Shown here in pieces: positions 32,631 to 41,591 of a DNA stretch of 64,000 nt; position 1 is the first letter of the stretch; each line of letters begins with the position of its first letter. A program made the translations under genes and the position numbers. The stretch spans positions 7,750,001 through 7,814,000 of the forward strand of contig NZ_JAUSWV010000002.1 in the NCBI RefSeq assembly GCF_030815485.1. Direction: 5' to 3'. The notes below the pieces were generated by a model, which saw only the letters and a list, made by a program, of their open reading frames with translations, was not told the DNA's origin and searched no databases. Origin of the DNA: Streptomyces rishiriensis. Its GTDB lineage: Bacteria > Actinomycetota > Actinomycetes > Streptomycetales > Streptomycetaceae.

Positions 32631-33677
32631 TCACCCTCCAGCGGTGCGAGGCGAGGCCGTGCTGCGGCGGACGACCAGACGAGGCGTCATCGTCGTCTGC
32701 ATGGCGCGGTCCCGTTGCCCTTCCACGCGCTCGATGAGCATCTTGGCGGCGGTGGCCCCCATCGTGTGGCCGGCCTGGTCGACGCTGGTGAGCTGTACCG
32801 GAGCCAGGGCCGCGGTGGCGGTGTTGTTGTAACCGGCCAGGGACAGATCCTCCGGGACGCGCAGTCCCAGCCCGTCGGCCGCGCGCAGCACACCCAGGGC
32901 AGCCACGTCCGCGCCGGTCATGATGGCGGTGGGCGGCTCGGCACCGGTCAGCAGTTGCATGCCGGCCTTGTAGCCGCCGTCGTCGGAGTAGGCCGCCTGG
33001 AGGACGTGGGCCTGCTCCTGGAGGCCGTGCCGCTCCATCGCCTCCAGGTAGCCCCTGGTCAGCACGATTTCCGGGGTGCGCTTCCACAGGCTCGCCCTGG
33101 TTCCGGGCGAGGCCACCAGGGCGATCCTGCGGTGGCCGAGGGACACGAGATGGTCCACCGTCAGTCCCGCTCCGGTGCCGTCGGCGTCCACCACCGAGTC
33201 GTGCACCTCCGCGGTGTCGTGATGGCCGATGACGACCGTGGGGGTGACGGCCGCCATGGTGAGGACCTCACTGCGCGGCGCTCCGGGGGCGATCAGGATC
33301 AGGCCGTCCATCTGACGGTCGACCATGGACCGGATGGTCCTGGTCTGGTCGTCCGCTCCGAACCCGGCCGCTCCGATCAGGACGGTGTACTCGCTGTCGA
33401 GCAGCTGGTCGCGGATCCCCTCGAGGATGTCGGCGAAGAAGGAGTTGCGGATGTTGTCCAGCAGGACGCCGATCGTGTAGGTGCGCCCCCGCATGCCGCG
33501 GGCCGCGGCGTGCGGTCGGTAGTGGAGTTCGGCCATGGCGGCGCGGACCCGCTCCCGCATGGCGGGGCTCACCCCGTAGGCGTTGCGCAGCACCTTGGAG
33601 ACCGCCGCGGTGGAGACGCCGGCGTGCCGCGCCACGTCCGTGATCGTGACGCGTTTCCGCTTCGGCGTCGAGTCCAT
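32631..33677 (-). CDS. LacI family transcriptional regulator
   Basis: A 348-residue regulator. Residues about 9-55 form the LacI helix-turn-helix and hinge (VTITDVARHAGVSTAAVSKVLRN, then YRPHAAARGMRG). The rest is a periplasmic-binding-protein-like effector domain (YTIGVLLDNIRNSFFADILEGI, then VVIGHHDT and DLSLAGYNNTA). The ligand is probably a sugar. No sugar-use gene lies in its direction or within one gene of it, so its targets are elsewhere or it acts only on its own promoter. A perfect 18-base dyad lies 150 bases upstream. Confidence 0.9.
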   Translation of the reverse strand: MDSTPKRKRVTITDVARHAGVSTAAVSKVLRNAYGVSPAMRERVRAAMAELHYRPHAAARGMRGRTYTIGVLLDNIRNSFFADILEGIRDQLLDSEYTVLIGAAGFGADDQTRTIRSMVDRQMDGLILIAPGAPRSEVLTMAAVTPTVVIGHHDTAEVHDSVVDADGTGAGLTVDHLVSLGHRRIALVASPGTRASLWKRTPEIVLTRGYLEAMERHGLQEQAHVLQAAYSDDGGYKAGMQLLTGAEPPTAIMTGADVAALGVLRAADGLGLRVPEDLSLAGYNNTATAALAPVQLTSVDQAGHTMGATAAKMLIERVEGQRDRAMQTTMTPRLVVRRSTASPRTAGG

Positions 33678-34146
33678 GCGTGGCGTCCCCCGATTCCTCG
33701 TGCTCCATACAACGCTCTACATGATCGCTCGCCCCCGGTCGAGCCGTCCGGCCGCCTTTTCATGATTTCACGGCCCGGTGTCGTGACACGACAGTGGGGA
33801 AGTGCGCCGTATTGCCCCCTCTCAGGAGAACGTTGCACTCAACGTTTGGCCGCTCGGCCTCGCTTCCTGACGCGGCCGTCCCATGCCCCCGCTCCGTCGG
33901 CTGCGCCGGGCCCGGGTCCTCGACGAAGGCGGCCGGGGCCGGCTGCTGCCCTCCCGGCTCGCCGAACACCGGGGGACCCGCCACGCCTGCCGCGGCAGGT
34001 CGGTCCGGGCCGAACCGAGCGACTCCGCCGGACTCCCGCTGCCCGCGTTCGCCCGGGGAGGGCAGTGACTCCTCCTGCGATAGAACCTCCGGGGCTGGGC
34101 ACACGCTCGATGATCTTCATCGACGTACCGGGGAGGACGTACCGCC
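33678..34146. other. 469-base divergent intergenic region
   Basis: It separates the LacI-family gene (minus) from the nuclease gene (plus). No reading frame shows coding bias with a start signal. The part nearest the regulator (33678-33860) is AT-richer and contains the operator-like dyad; the rest is featureless GC-rich sequence. Confidence 0.5.
33829..33846. promoter_or_regulatory. LacI-type operator AACGTTG-CACT-CAACGTT
   Basis: Perfect seven-base arms with a four-base spacer. The CAACG/CGTTG half-sites with central alternation are typical of LacI/GalR family operators. It sits 150 bases before the LacI-family gene and 300 bases before the nuclease gene. Confidence 0.6.
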
Positions 34147-34968
34147 ATGGCCGTACCGCCGCACGATCCGCAGTCCGCGCGCAGTCCGCGGCGGTTCGAA
34201 CTCCGTTCCACCGCCGTGTACTTCGTGCTGCTCGCCATTCTGCTGGTCCTGCTGGGCACAGTCGCCCGCACCGTCGTGGCCGCGGCGGAGCGCCGCCCCG
34301 GCTGGGCTGTCGCGGTCGTGCTCGTCGGCGCCGCCGCTGTCCTCGCCGGGTGGCGCGGGCAGCGCAGGGTCTCGGCGGCGAGGCTCGCGCGCCGCACCGC
34401 GAGGTCCCTGGAGGCAGCCACGGAGACGGTGGTCGACGCCCTCGACGCCGCGCCTGCCGTGGTGTGCGCGGGTCCGGCCGGCGCGGGACTCGACATGGCG
34501 CCGACGATCCGGCTCGATCAGCCCCTCGACGACGTGCAGGCGGTCACCGAGGAGATCCGCTACGAGGAGGTGGACCCCTACGAGCTGGACCCCTACGAGT
34601 TCGAGCAGGCGATAGCCGAGCTGTGCCGGCGCGACGGCTGCACCGAGGTGGAGGTCGTCGGCGGGGCTGGTGATCTGGGCGCCGACGTCGTGGCGAGGAC
34701 TCCCGACGGACGCGTGCTCGTGATCCAGTGCAAGCGGTACGGCGACACCCACCGCGTCGGTTCCCAGGACATGCAGCGCTTCGGCGGGACGTGCTTCCCC
34801 GTGCACGGGGCCGAGGTCGCGGCGGTCGTCACCACCGGCGACTTCACGGCGCCCGCCGTCGACTACGCGCGGCAATGCGGCATCGTGTGCGTGGACGGAG
34901 AGGATCTCCGGCAGTGGCGGGAAGCGGCGGGCCCGAGGCTGTGGGAGCCGGAGTTCGTGGCGGGCTGA
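34147..34968 (+). CDS. Membrane-anchored Mrr-like restriction endonuclease-fold protein
   Basis: A 273-residue protein. Two hydrophobic helices (about 23-45, VYFVLLAILLVLLGTVART, and 52-68, GWAVAVVLVGAAAVLAG) precede a linker and a C-terminal PD-(D/E)xK domain at about residues 150-255. The active-site pattern is visible: Asp180 in GADVVART and the QCK tripeptide Gln194-Cys195-Lys196 in VLVIQCKRYG, followed by GSQDMQRFGG. This is the Mrr_cat type arrangement. Soluble Mrr cleaves modified DNA; whether a membrane-tethered copy cuts DNA is unknown. No methyltransferase is adjacent. The ATG is preceded by GGGGAGGACG. Confidence 0.85.
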   Translation: MAVPPHDPQSARSPRRFELRSTAVYFVLLAILLVLLGTVARTVVAAAERRPGWAVAVVLVGAAAVLAGWRGQRRVSAARLARRTARSLEAATETVVDALDAAPAVVCAGPAGAGLDMAPTIRLDQPLDDVQAVTEEIRYEEVDPYELDPYEFEQAIAELCRRDGCTEVEVVGGAGDLGADVVARTPDGRVLVIQCKRYGDTHRVGSQDMQRFGGTCFPVHGAEVAAVVTTGDFTAPAVDYARQCGIVCVDGEDLRQWREAAGPRLWEPEFVAG

Positions 34969-35019
34969 ACCGGCCGCCGTCGAGAAGATCCGGATGTACG
35001 GCGAGAGAGGCGGCGGACA

Positions 35020-35742
35020 GTGCGCGAGGAAGCGGGCGGAGAAGCACTCGGGGAAGCGGGCGGGAGCGCCTCCGCGTTGGTGGTGCGGCACCGGCCGGCC
35101 GGCTCGCCGGGCGCCGCGGTCGTGGTCCTGCACGGCGGCCGGGAGCACAGCCGGGAGGCGTCGCGTGGCTGGCACCTGGCCGCCCTGCGCATGCGTCCCG
35201 TCCTCCGGGCGGCCGCGGCCGCGACGGACCGTCAGGACGTGCTGGTCGGCGAGGTGCGGTACCGCTACCGGGGCTGGAACGCGACCGCGGACCCCGTGCA
35301 CGACACCGTACGGGCCCTCGACGAACTGCGCCGGTCGGTCGGCGAGGTGCCCGTGACCCTGGTGGGCCACTCGATGGGCGGCCGGGCGGCGCTGCGGGCG
35401 GCGGCCGACCCCGCGGTGCGTGGAGTCCTCGCGCTGGCGCCGTGGTGCCCGACCGGCGAGCCGGTGGGCCATCTCCGCGGGAAGCGGATCGTCGTGCTGC
35501 ACGGGGACCGCGACCGGGTGACCGATCCGGGGCAGTCCGCGGACTACGTCCGGCGGGCCCGGCAGGCGGCTGCGCAGGCAGGCATCGTCCTCGTCCGCGG
35601 CGGTGACCACGCGATGCTCCGGCGATGCGCCGACTGGCACCGTGCCACCGCCGCGATCGTCGCCCAACTCCTCGGCACAGAGCCGGTCGTGGAGGGCCTG
35701 GCCGGTGAGGCCTGCGCGGCGGAAGGTCCCCTGTCGTGGTGA
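35020..35742 (+). CDS. Alpha/beta hydrolase
   Basis: A 240-residue protein with the alpha/beta-hydrolase pattern: VVVLHGGREHS near residue 35 (oxyanion region), nucleophile Ser118 in VGHSMGGRAAL, acid residue Asp163 or Asp165 in LHGDRDRVTD and His197 in RGGDHAML. The substrate is unknown; the small size suggests a dienelactone hydrolase or esterase-like enzyme. GTG start, with a weak ribosome site. It follows the nuclease gene by 51 bases and may share its transcript. Confidence 0.85.
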   Translation: MREEAGGEALGEAGGSASALVVRHRPAGSPGAAVVVLHGGREHSREASRGWHLAALRMRPVLRAAAAATDRQDVLVGEVRYRYRGWNATADPVHDTVRALDELRRSVGEVPVTLVGHSMGGRAALRAAADPAVRGVLALAPWCPTGEPVGHLRGKRIVVLHGDRDRVTDPGQSADYVRRARQAAAQAGIVLVRGGDHAMLRRCADWHRATAAIVAQLLGTEPVVEGLAGEACAAEGPLSW

Positions 35743-36027
35743 CGTAGGGCGGTGCGCGCGCCGGCGGAAGAGGGCCGCTCGGTGGGCGGCCGGGGCGCGT
35801 CCGAGGTACCTGTTCGCAGCCCGCCGCGACCGTTTCCGGGCCCCCATGGTCACCCGCACCCGGGCCATCGGGGACAATACGATGACGTCGCCCTGGGCGG
35901 TTGTGCTGACGAACCGTCAGGAGACGTCGCAAAAACGTCGGTTCGCCCCGTCGGATCGTCGGCCGTGTCCGAAGCAAGTCCTGCCGCGTCGGCCTGCCCG
36001 ACCGTCCACGAAAGCAGAGCCCCCTAG

Positions 36028-36204
36028 GTGATCCCCGCCTTCGACGACACCCCGATCTACCACCGCCTCATCACCGAACGCGGCGACGTGCCCGCTCAGG
36101 TGCGAGGCGAGGCCGAACGCATCAAGCGAGACCTGGACCGGGTCATGAGCGCCCCGTCCTCCTTCACCCCCGGCCTGCCCGCGCAGCGGTCGTTCTTCTC
36201 GTGA
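36028..36204 (+). CDS. Small conserved protein (58 aa)
   Basis: A 58-codon frame with strong third-position G/C bias. The protein starts VIPAFDDTPIYHRLITERG and continues with a charged helix (QVRGEAERIKRDLDRVM) and a Ser/Pro tail. A TAG stop directly precedes the GTG, so the start cannot lie further upstream; the Shine-Dalgarno match is weak. I recall similar short proteins in other streptomycetes but no function. The 285 bases upstream (35743-36027) hold no gene and probably contain its promoter. Confidence 0.62.
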   Translation: MIPAFDDTPIYHRLITERGDVPAQVRGEAERIKRDLDRVMSAPSSFTPGLPAQRSFFS

Positions 36205-36346
36205 GGTTCTGAGCCTGCGAGCTGCCGAGGCCCCTGAGCCCTGAAGTCCGGACAGCGCCCGACCGAGGCCCCCGGCAGCCCTGGGTGGCGTGGGCCCGCC
36301 CCGGCACCGGCAGCCGCATCCGACCAGGGACGATCCGAGGAGATCC

Positions 36347-37576
36347 GTGAACGAGGGCGAACTCGGCGCCGCGCCCCGGCCGTTGACGCTGCGCGACGGG
36401 AGGCCGGCGCGGGAGGCCTGGACGCTCGACCCGGACCTGCGGCATCTCAACCACGGCTCGTTCGGCGCCGTCCCACGGGTGGCGCAGGAGCGGCAGAACG
36501 CCCTGCGGGCCGAGATGGAACGTGCCCCGGTCGCGTGGTTCCCGTCGCTGCCCGGCCGGATCGCCGCGGCCCGCGAGGCCGTGGCGATCCGGCTGCGGAC
36601 CGAGGCGAAGGACCTGGCGCTCGTGCCGAACGCCAGTGCCGGGGCCAGCGTCGTCTACGCCGCGCTGGCCGCCCGGCCCGGCGGCGACATCGTGGTCACC
36701 GACCACGGCTACGGCGCCGTCACCATGGGCGCGGAGCGGCTGGCCCGCCGCTGGGGGACCGGCGTGCGCACCGCCCGGGTGCCGCTGGCGGCCGATGCCG
36801 AGCAGGCGTACCGAGCGGTGGCGGCGCAGGTGGACGACCGGGTCGCCCTGATCGTCCTGGACCAGATCACCTCCGCGACGGCCCGGCTGATGCCGGTCGG
36901 CCGGGTGGGGGCCGAGGCCGCGCGGCGCGGGATCACCCTGCTCGTCGACGGCGCGCACGCCCCCGGTCTGCTGGCCGCGCCCCTGGACGGCCTGGTCTGC
37001 GACGCCTGGGTGGGCAACCTCCACAAATGGGGGTGCGCCCCGCGCGGCACGGCGGCGCTCGTCGCCCGCGGCCCGCTACGGGCGGATCTGCACCCGCTGA
37101 TCGACTCATGGGGCGCGGCCGAACCCTTCCCGGACCGCTTCGACCACCAGGGCACGCTCGACGCCACCGGCTTCCTGGCCGCACCCGCCGCACTGGACTT
37201 CGTCGACGACACCTGGGGCTGGGACACGGCCCGCCGCTACATGGACGAACTGGCCGACCACGGCGCCCGGGTCGTGGCGGAGGCCTTCGGCCGGGCTGGG
37301 ACACCCGCCGAGCCCGTCGACGTCGGCATGCCCGTCCCCGGGATGCGGCTGGTCCGCCTGCCCGCGGGCCTGGGCACGAGCCGGGTCGCTGCGGACGCCC
37401 TGCGCGACCGCGCGAGCGCCGGACTGGGCGTGGAGGCCGCGTTCACCAGCTTCGGCGGACGCGGCTACCTCCGGCTGTCCGCCCACGTCTACAACACCCC
37501 GGCCGACTACGCGTACTTCGCCGAGACCTGTGTGCCCGTCGTCGAGAAATGGGCCCGCGAGGCACGGGAGTCGTAG
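36347..37576 (+). CDS. Class V aminotransferase, isopenicillin N epimerase-like
   Basis: A 409-residue PLP enzyme of the fold-type I class V group. It begins with WTLDPDLRHLNHGSFGAVPR, the typical N-terminus of CefD-like proteins. The PLP phosphate region is NASAGASVVYAAL, the cofactor aspartate lies in LLVDGAHAPGL, and the Schiff-base lysine is Lys227 in VGNLHKWGCAPRG. It ends with GYLRLSAHVYNTPADYAYF. Relatives include isopenicillin N epimerase and cysteine-desulfurase-like lyases. No beta-lactam genes are near, so the substrate is open. GTG after GAGGAGAT. It stands alone and converges on the SDR gene, with only eight bases between the stops. Confidence 0.88.
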   Translation: MNEGELGAAPRPLTLRDGRPAREAWTLDPDLRHLNHGSFGAVPRVAQERQNALRAEMERAPVAWFPSLPGRIAAAREAVAIRLRTEAKDLALVPNASAGASVVYAALAARPGGDIVVTDHGYGAVTMGAERLARRWGTGVRTARVPLAADAEQAYRAVAAQVDDRVALIVLDQITSATARLMPVGRVGAEAARRGITLLVDGAHAPGLLAAPLDGLVCDAWVGNLHKWGCAPRGTAALVARGPLRADLHPLIDSWGAAEPFPDRFDHQGTLDATGFLAAPAALDFVDDTWGWDTARRYMDELADHGARVVAEAFGRAGTPAEPVDVGMPVPGMRLVRLPAGLGTSRVAADALRDRASAGLGVEAAFTSFGGRGYLRLSAHVYNTPADYAYFAETCVPVVEKWAREARES

Positions 37577-37584
37577 CCCTGCGT

Positions 37585-38481
37585 TCACCGTCCGCCCGGC
37601 GTGTCCCGCCCGTGGGCCGCCGCTTCGTCGGCTCGGCCGCCGGCGCCGAGCGGTCCGGTGGGCCGCAGCGGTTCCGCGGCCTCCAGGCGGGGCAGCGCAC
37701 GGCGCGCCCGGCGGACGACCAGGGCCGGCAGCGCGGCCCGCGTCACCTGGACGAGACGCAGCGAGGCCGGGACGTAGACGGCGGTGCGCCGGCGTTCCAC
37801 GGCTCTGGCGAGGCGTGTCGCCACGAACTCGGCGGAGAAGACGCGCCGGGCGGGCGGCGGCATGCTGCCGCGCAGCTCACGCAGGACCGCATGCCGGTCG
37901 GCGTCCCGGATCATGTCGGTGTCGGTCCAGTTCAGGTAGGCGATGCCGACGGCCACGCCCAGGTGTGCCGTCTCGGCCCGCAGCGCGTGCGTGAAGGCCT
38001 CCACGCCGGACTTCGAGGCGCAGTAGGCGCTCATCAGGGGCGCGGCTCCGATCGAGGCCAGCGAGGCGATCTGGAGGTGGTAGCCCGCCGACTCCACCAG
38101 GTCCGGCAGGAAGGTGTGGGCGGTCAGGGCGCTGCCCGTGACGTTGACGTCGATCACCCGCCGCCAGGAGGCCATGTCCGCCGAGGCGAACGGGCCGCCT
38201 TCCGCGATTCCCGCGTTCGCGACGACGACCGAGGGCGTCCCCAGCCGTGAGCGGACGACCTCGGCCGCCCGCTCCAGCGCCTCGCCGTCCGTGACGTCGG
38301 CCTCGACGGCCAGCGCGGGGGTGGGCAGCGACGCGGCCACGGACCGCAGCGCCGCCTCCTCGTGGCCGATCAGTGCCAGGCGGGCGCCGCGCCGTGCGAG
38401 TTCCCGGGCCAGCGCCGCGCCCACCCCGCGGGCGGCTCCCGTGACCACGGCGATGCGGTCTTCGAGGGGACTGTCGTGCAC
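37585..38481 (-). CDS. Short-chain dehydrogenase/reductase (SDR)
   Basis: A 298-residue SDR. The cofactor site is VVTGAARGVGAALAREL (TGxxxGxG), NAG follows near residue 92, and the catalytic pair is Tyr153 and Lys157 in AYCASKSG. The substrate-binding end (RRRTAVYVPASLRLVQVTRAALP) resembles lipid or aromatic alcohol dehydrogenases of the actinomycete 'SDR family' set with long C-termini. GTG start after GGAG. It is the last gene of a minus-strand trio with an FAD oxidoreductase and an SRPBCC protein, separated by 41 bases from the former. Confidence 0.88.
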   Translation of the reverse strand: MHDSPLEDRIAVVTGAARGVGAALARELARRGARLALIGHEEAALRSVAASLPTPALAVEADVTDGEALERAAEVVRSRLGTPSVVVANAGIAEGGPFASADMASWRRVIDVNVTGSALTAHTFLPDLVESAGYHLQIASLASIGAAPLMSAYCASKSGVEAFTHALRAETAHLGVAVGIAYLNWTDTDMIRDADRHAVLRELRGSMPPPARRVFSAEFVATRLARAVERRRTAVYVPASLRLVQVTRAALPALVVRRARRALPRLEAAEPLRPTGPLGAGGRADEAAAHGRDTPGGR

Positions 38482-38522
38482 GGCGTACTCCGTTCCTCGG
38501 GTGTTCGGCGCGGTGATGCCGG

Positions 38523-40154
38523 TCAGCCGGCCGGCGGCTGCTTCGCGCCGGTGCGGTCCCGGCGGGCGAGCGCCCGCTGTACGAACGAGCCGCCCGGCGG
38601 GCGGTGCCGGCGCAGCGCGGCGCGGGCCGCGTTGGCGCCCGGAGCGCCGTGCACGCCGCCGCCGGGGTGGGCGCCGGCCGAGGCCAGGTACAGGCCGCGC
38701 ACGGGCGTCTCCGGGCGCCCGCTGCCGGGCAGCGGCCGGAAGAGCAGCTGCTGATGCAGCGCGGTCGTACCGCCGTTGATCGCGCCGCCGTGCAGATTGG
38801 CGTCGAGGGACTGGAGCGTGGGCGGGGCGAGGATGCGGCGGGCGCGGATCAGGGACCGGAATCCGGGTGCGAACCGCTCGACCTGGCGCTCGACCCGGTC
38901 GGCCATCAGCTCCTGCTCGCTCGCGTCCCAGGCGCCGGTGAGATTCTCGTCGCCGGCGTCGCCCTCGACCGACTGGGGCACATGGGTGTAGGCCCAGGCC
39001 GACTCGGTGCCGGCGGGGGAGCGCCCCGCGTCCGAGGTCGTCATCTGGCCGAAGATGGCGAAGGGGCGGTCGGGAACCTGCCGCATGGCGAGCTGGGCGG
39101 CGAACCGGGTGAGCTCGTGGACGCCGTCGGCCAGATGCACGGTGCCGGCGCGACGCGCCGCCTCGGCCTGCCAGGGCACCGGCCCGGCGAGCGCCCAGTC
39201 GACCTTGAAGGTCGCGAAGTCCCACTGGAAGCGTTCCAGGTCGGTCAGCACCTGGGAGGGCAGGTGCTCCGGCTCCATCAGTTCGCCGTACAGCGCGGGG
39301 ACGGAGACGTCGGCCAGTACCGCGCGGTCTCCCGCGATCTGCTCCCCGTCGGTGGTGCGCACGCCCACGGCCCGGCCGTCCCGGACCACGATCCGGCCGA
39401 CCCGCTGCCCGCAGCGCAGTACGCCGCCGCGGGTCCGCAGCCGCCGGACCAGGGCCTCGGTGAGGGCGCCGGAGCCGCCGGCCGGCACGGGAAAGCCGTA
39501 GGACTGGCCGAGCATGGCCATCAGCCAGCCGAAACCACCGCTGCCGGCGGCCTCCGGCGCGAGATCGGCGTGCAGGGCGTTGCCGGCCAGGAGCAGCCGG
39601 CCGCCCTCGCCCCGGAACTCCTCCTCGCCCAGCCGTCGCACCGGCAGGGCCAGCGTCCGGGCCAGTCGCAGGCCGCCCGCCGCGCGCAGCCTGGTCGCCA
39701 GCCGGGCCGTGGCCCGCACCGGCGGGAAAGGGGTGAACAGCGCGTCGAGGATGTCCGGGCGGAGCTGGTCCCACACCTCGTACAGGCGGTGCCAGGCGGC
39801 GCCGTCCCCGGCGTGGAAGGCGTCGAGGGAGCGGGCGGTGACGTCGACCCTGCGGTCGAGGACCGCGCAGGCGCCGTCGGTGAGCGGATGGGCCACGACG
39901 CGGGGCGCGTGGCTCCAGCGCAGACCGTGTTCGTGCAGCCGCAGCCGGGCCAGGACCGGTGAGGCGGCGGCCAGCGGGTAGAACGAGCTGAAGAGGTCGC
40001 TGACGAACTCGGGATCCACCGACCGGTCGTGCCGCACCGCGCCGCCGGGCTCGGGCTGTTCCTCGACGACCTCCACGCTCCAGCCCGCGTCCGCCAGCAG
40101 GTTCGCCGCGACCAGCCCGTTGGGTCCGGCCCCGATCACCACCGCGTCAGGCAT
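38523..40154 (-). CDS. FAD-dependent oxidoreductase, phytoene desaturase / PYROXD2-like
   Basis: A 543-residue flavoprotein. The FAD-binding Rossmann site is DAVVIGAGPNGLVAANLLADAGWSVEVVE at residues 3-31. Middle segments (GSGALTEALVRRLRTRGGVL, RAVGVRTTDGEQIAGDRAVLADVSV) are those of carotenoid desaturase-like amine oxidases, and the C-terminal GLYLASAGAHPGGGVHGAPGANAARA closes the FAD site. The PYROXD2-like branch typically acts on unknown substrates rather than carotenoids. Its start overlaps the upstream SRPBCC gene by eight bases, indicating tight co-expression. Confidence 0.88.
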   Translation of the reverse strand: MPDAVVIGAGPNGLVAANLLADAGWSVEVVEEQPEPGGAVRHDRSVDPEFVSDLFSSFYPLAAASPVLARLRLHEHGLRWSHAPRVVAHPLTDGACAVLDRRVDVTARSLDAFHAGDGAAWHRLYEVWDQLRPDILDALFTPFPPVRATARLATRLRAAGGLRLARTLALPVRRLGEEEFRGEGGRLLLAGNALHADLAPEAAGSGGFGWLMAMLGQSYGFPVPAGGSGALTEALVRRLRTRGGVLRCGQRVGRIVVRDGRAVGVRTTDGEQIAGDRAVLADVSVPALYGELMEPEHLPSQVLTDLERFQWDFATFKVDWALAGPVPWQAEAARRAGTVHLADGVHELTRFAAQLAMRQVPDRPFAIFGQMTTSDAGRSPAGTESAWAYTHVPQSVEGDAGDENLTGAWDASEQELMADRVERQVERFAPGFRSLIRARRILAPPTLQSLDANLHGGAINGGTTALHQQLLFRPLPGSGRPETPVRGLYLASAGAHPGGGVHGAPGANAARAALRRHRPPGGSFVQRALARRDRTGAKQPPAG

Positions 40155-40656
40155 CAGCGCCTCCGTCGGCCTGCGGCCGCGCCGCTCCGGGCGTCCTGAG
40201 GGCGCCCTCGGACCGTCCGCCGCGGGCCTCGGACTCGCACACCTTCGCCAGCCGGCCGAGCAGGGCCCGGTGGCGGATCTGGGTCAGCATCTCCACACCG
40301 GCGTTGTGCAGCAGCCCGCCGACCCCCTGGAGCGGATGTTCGTCCAGGATCACCAGACAGTGGCGGCCCCACGGCCGCAGCTCGAAGGCGATCCGTGCGG
40401 TGCCCAGCACGCCGGCCCGCGCCTCCAGCTCCAGCACGTCGGGCTCCTGGCAGCGCCGCACGACCGTCTCGTTGGCCAGGCTGACGGGCCCCACCCGGAT
40501 CGAGTAGGCGATCTTCGCGTCCACACGGGGCCACTCGCCCGTCATCTCCTGGGTGGACGACGTGCCCACCACCCACTCCGCGTAGCGGTCACCGTCGGCG
40601 AGGACGTCCCACACCGCCTGCGGACTCGCCTTGACCAGCCGATGCCGTACCGCCAC
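40147..40656 (-). CDS. SRPBCC (polyketide cyclase/START-like) protein
   Basis: A 169-residue protein with the helix-grip fold: RHRLVKASPQAVWDVLADGDRYAEWVVG at the start, then strands DAKIAYSIRVGPVSLANETVV and ELRPWGRHCLVILDEHPLQG, and a long C-terminal helix. Members bind hydrophobic ligands; some act as cyclases. The last 30 residues are disordered. It is the first gene of a minus-strand trio with a PYROXD2-like flavoprotein and an SDR, suggesting that it carries or shapes a lipid-like substrate for them (inference). Confidence 0.85.
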   Translation of the reverse strand: MAVRHRLVKASPQAVWDVLADGDRYAEWVVGTSSTQEMTGEWPRVDAKIAYSIRVGPVSLANETVVRRCQEPDVLELEARAGVLGTARIAFELRPWGRHCLVILDEHPLQGVGGLLHNAGVEMLTQIRHRALLGRLAKVCESEARGGRSEGALRTPGAARPQADGGADA

Positions 40657-40854
40657 CGTGCACCTCCCGCAGTCGCTGACACATGGCTCGCCGAGTGCCC
40701 GAAACGCCGGAGGTCAACCGCCGCCACACACGCGCACCGGCGCCGATGAACCCGCCCGTTGTCAGTGCCGTCATGAAGGATGCAGCTCATGAGATCAACT
40801 TCGGCTCAGCCGGGTAGGCGGTCTCATGTCCCCGCCGAGGAAAGGTCACCGATC

Positions 40855-41478
40855 ATGCCGCCCACCGCCCTCCCGTCGCAGCTCCTCGACGTACGTACCG
40901 ACGCGCACCCCTGGCAGCGTCGGAGCGACGAGGCACCCGGCGCGGCGGGCGCGGTCGTCAGGGCGGCAGGCGTGCCGCGCCCCCGCGGACCGCTCCCGCT
41001 GGGGCGCGAGGACACGGCACGTCCGGCGACGCGCCCGGCCCGCCCGCAGAACCTCGGCGCGGCCCGCCCGCAGGACGTCGGCGCCGCCCGTGCGCGAGAC
41101 GTCGGCCAGGTCCGCGGCAGGCGGTCCGCGGGCACGGCACGCCCCGACGCGTCGCCGGGCCGCGCCGCGGCCGACGTGCTGCGCATCGTCTCCGATCCCC
41201 GTACGCCGGTGTTCGTCACCGAGCACGCCAGTGGACGCCGCGTGTACGGCTACTGGCGGCCGCTGGACGCGGACGGAGGCCGGGGAGGCTGCTACGTCGC
41301 GCTGTCCGCCGCCGAGTGCGACGAGCTGTACGCGGCCGGACGGATCACGGTCGGCGAGCCCGTCACGGACCCGACGAAGACGACCTACCGGGTCCGCGCC
41401 GCCCGCGGTCAGGCCGCGGGCGCTCGCCCCGCGGCCGCGCCGGCGCGGACGACGGCGGTCAGGGGACGCGCGGCGTGA
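40855..41478 (+). CDS. Conserved hypothetical protein with low-complexity middle
   Basis: A 207-residue soluble protein. The first 25 residues (PPTALPSQLLDVRTDAHPWQ) and the last 90 residues look ordered; the latter contains RIVSDPRTPVFVTEHASGRRVYGYWRPLDADGGRGGCYVALS and VGEPVTDPTKTTYRVR. In between are repeats such as RPQNLGAARPQDVGAARARDVG. I know no function. I prefer ATG 40855 to the in-frame start at 40780 because GAGGAAAGG lies about ten bases before it. It probably belongs to an actinomycete-specific family. Confidence 0.6.
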   Translation: MPPTALPSQLLDVRTDAHPWQRRSDEAPGAAGAVVRAAGVPRPRGPLPLGREDTARPATRPARPQNLGAARPQDVGAARARDVGQVRGRRSAGTARPDASPGRAAADVLRIVSDPRTPVFVTEHASGRRVYGYWRPLDADGGRGGCYVALSAAECDELYAAGRITVGEPVTDPTKTTYRVRAARGQAAGARPAAAPARTTAVRGRAA

Positions 41479-41591
41479 GCCGACGGCCGGGGAAGCGGCT
41501 CGTCGGTCCGACCAGCCTGTCTGAACGGCGCGTTCGGGGGTAGCAGGACGACCGGAAGAGACAGCACGCCGACAGACAAGGGGAGGACAGG

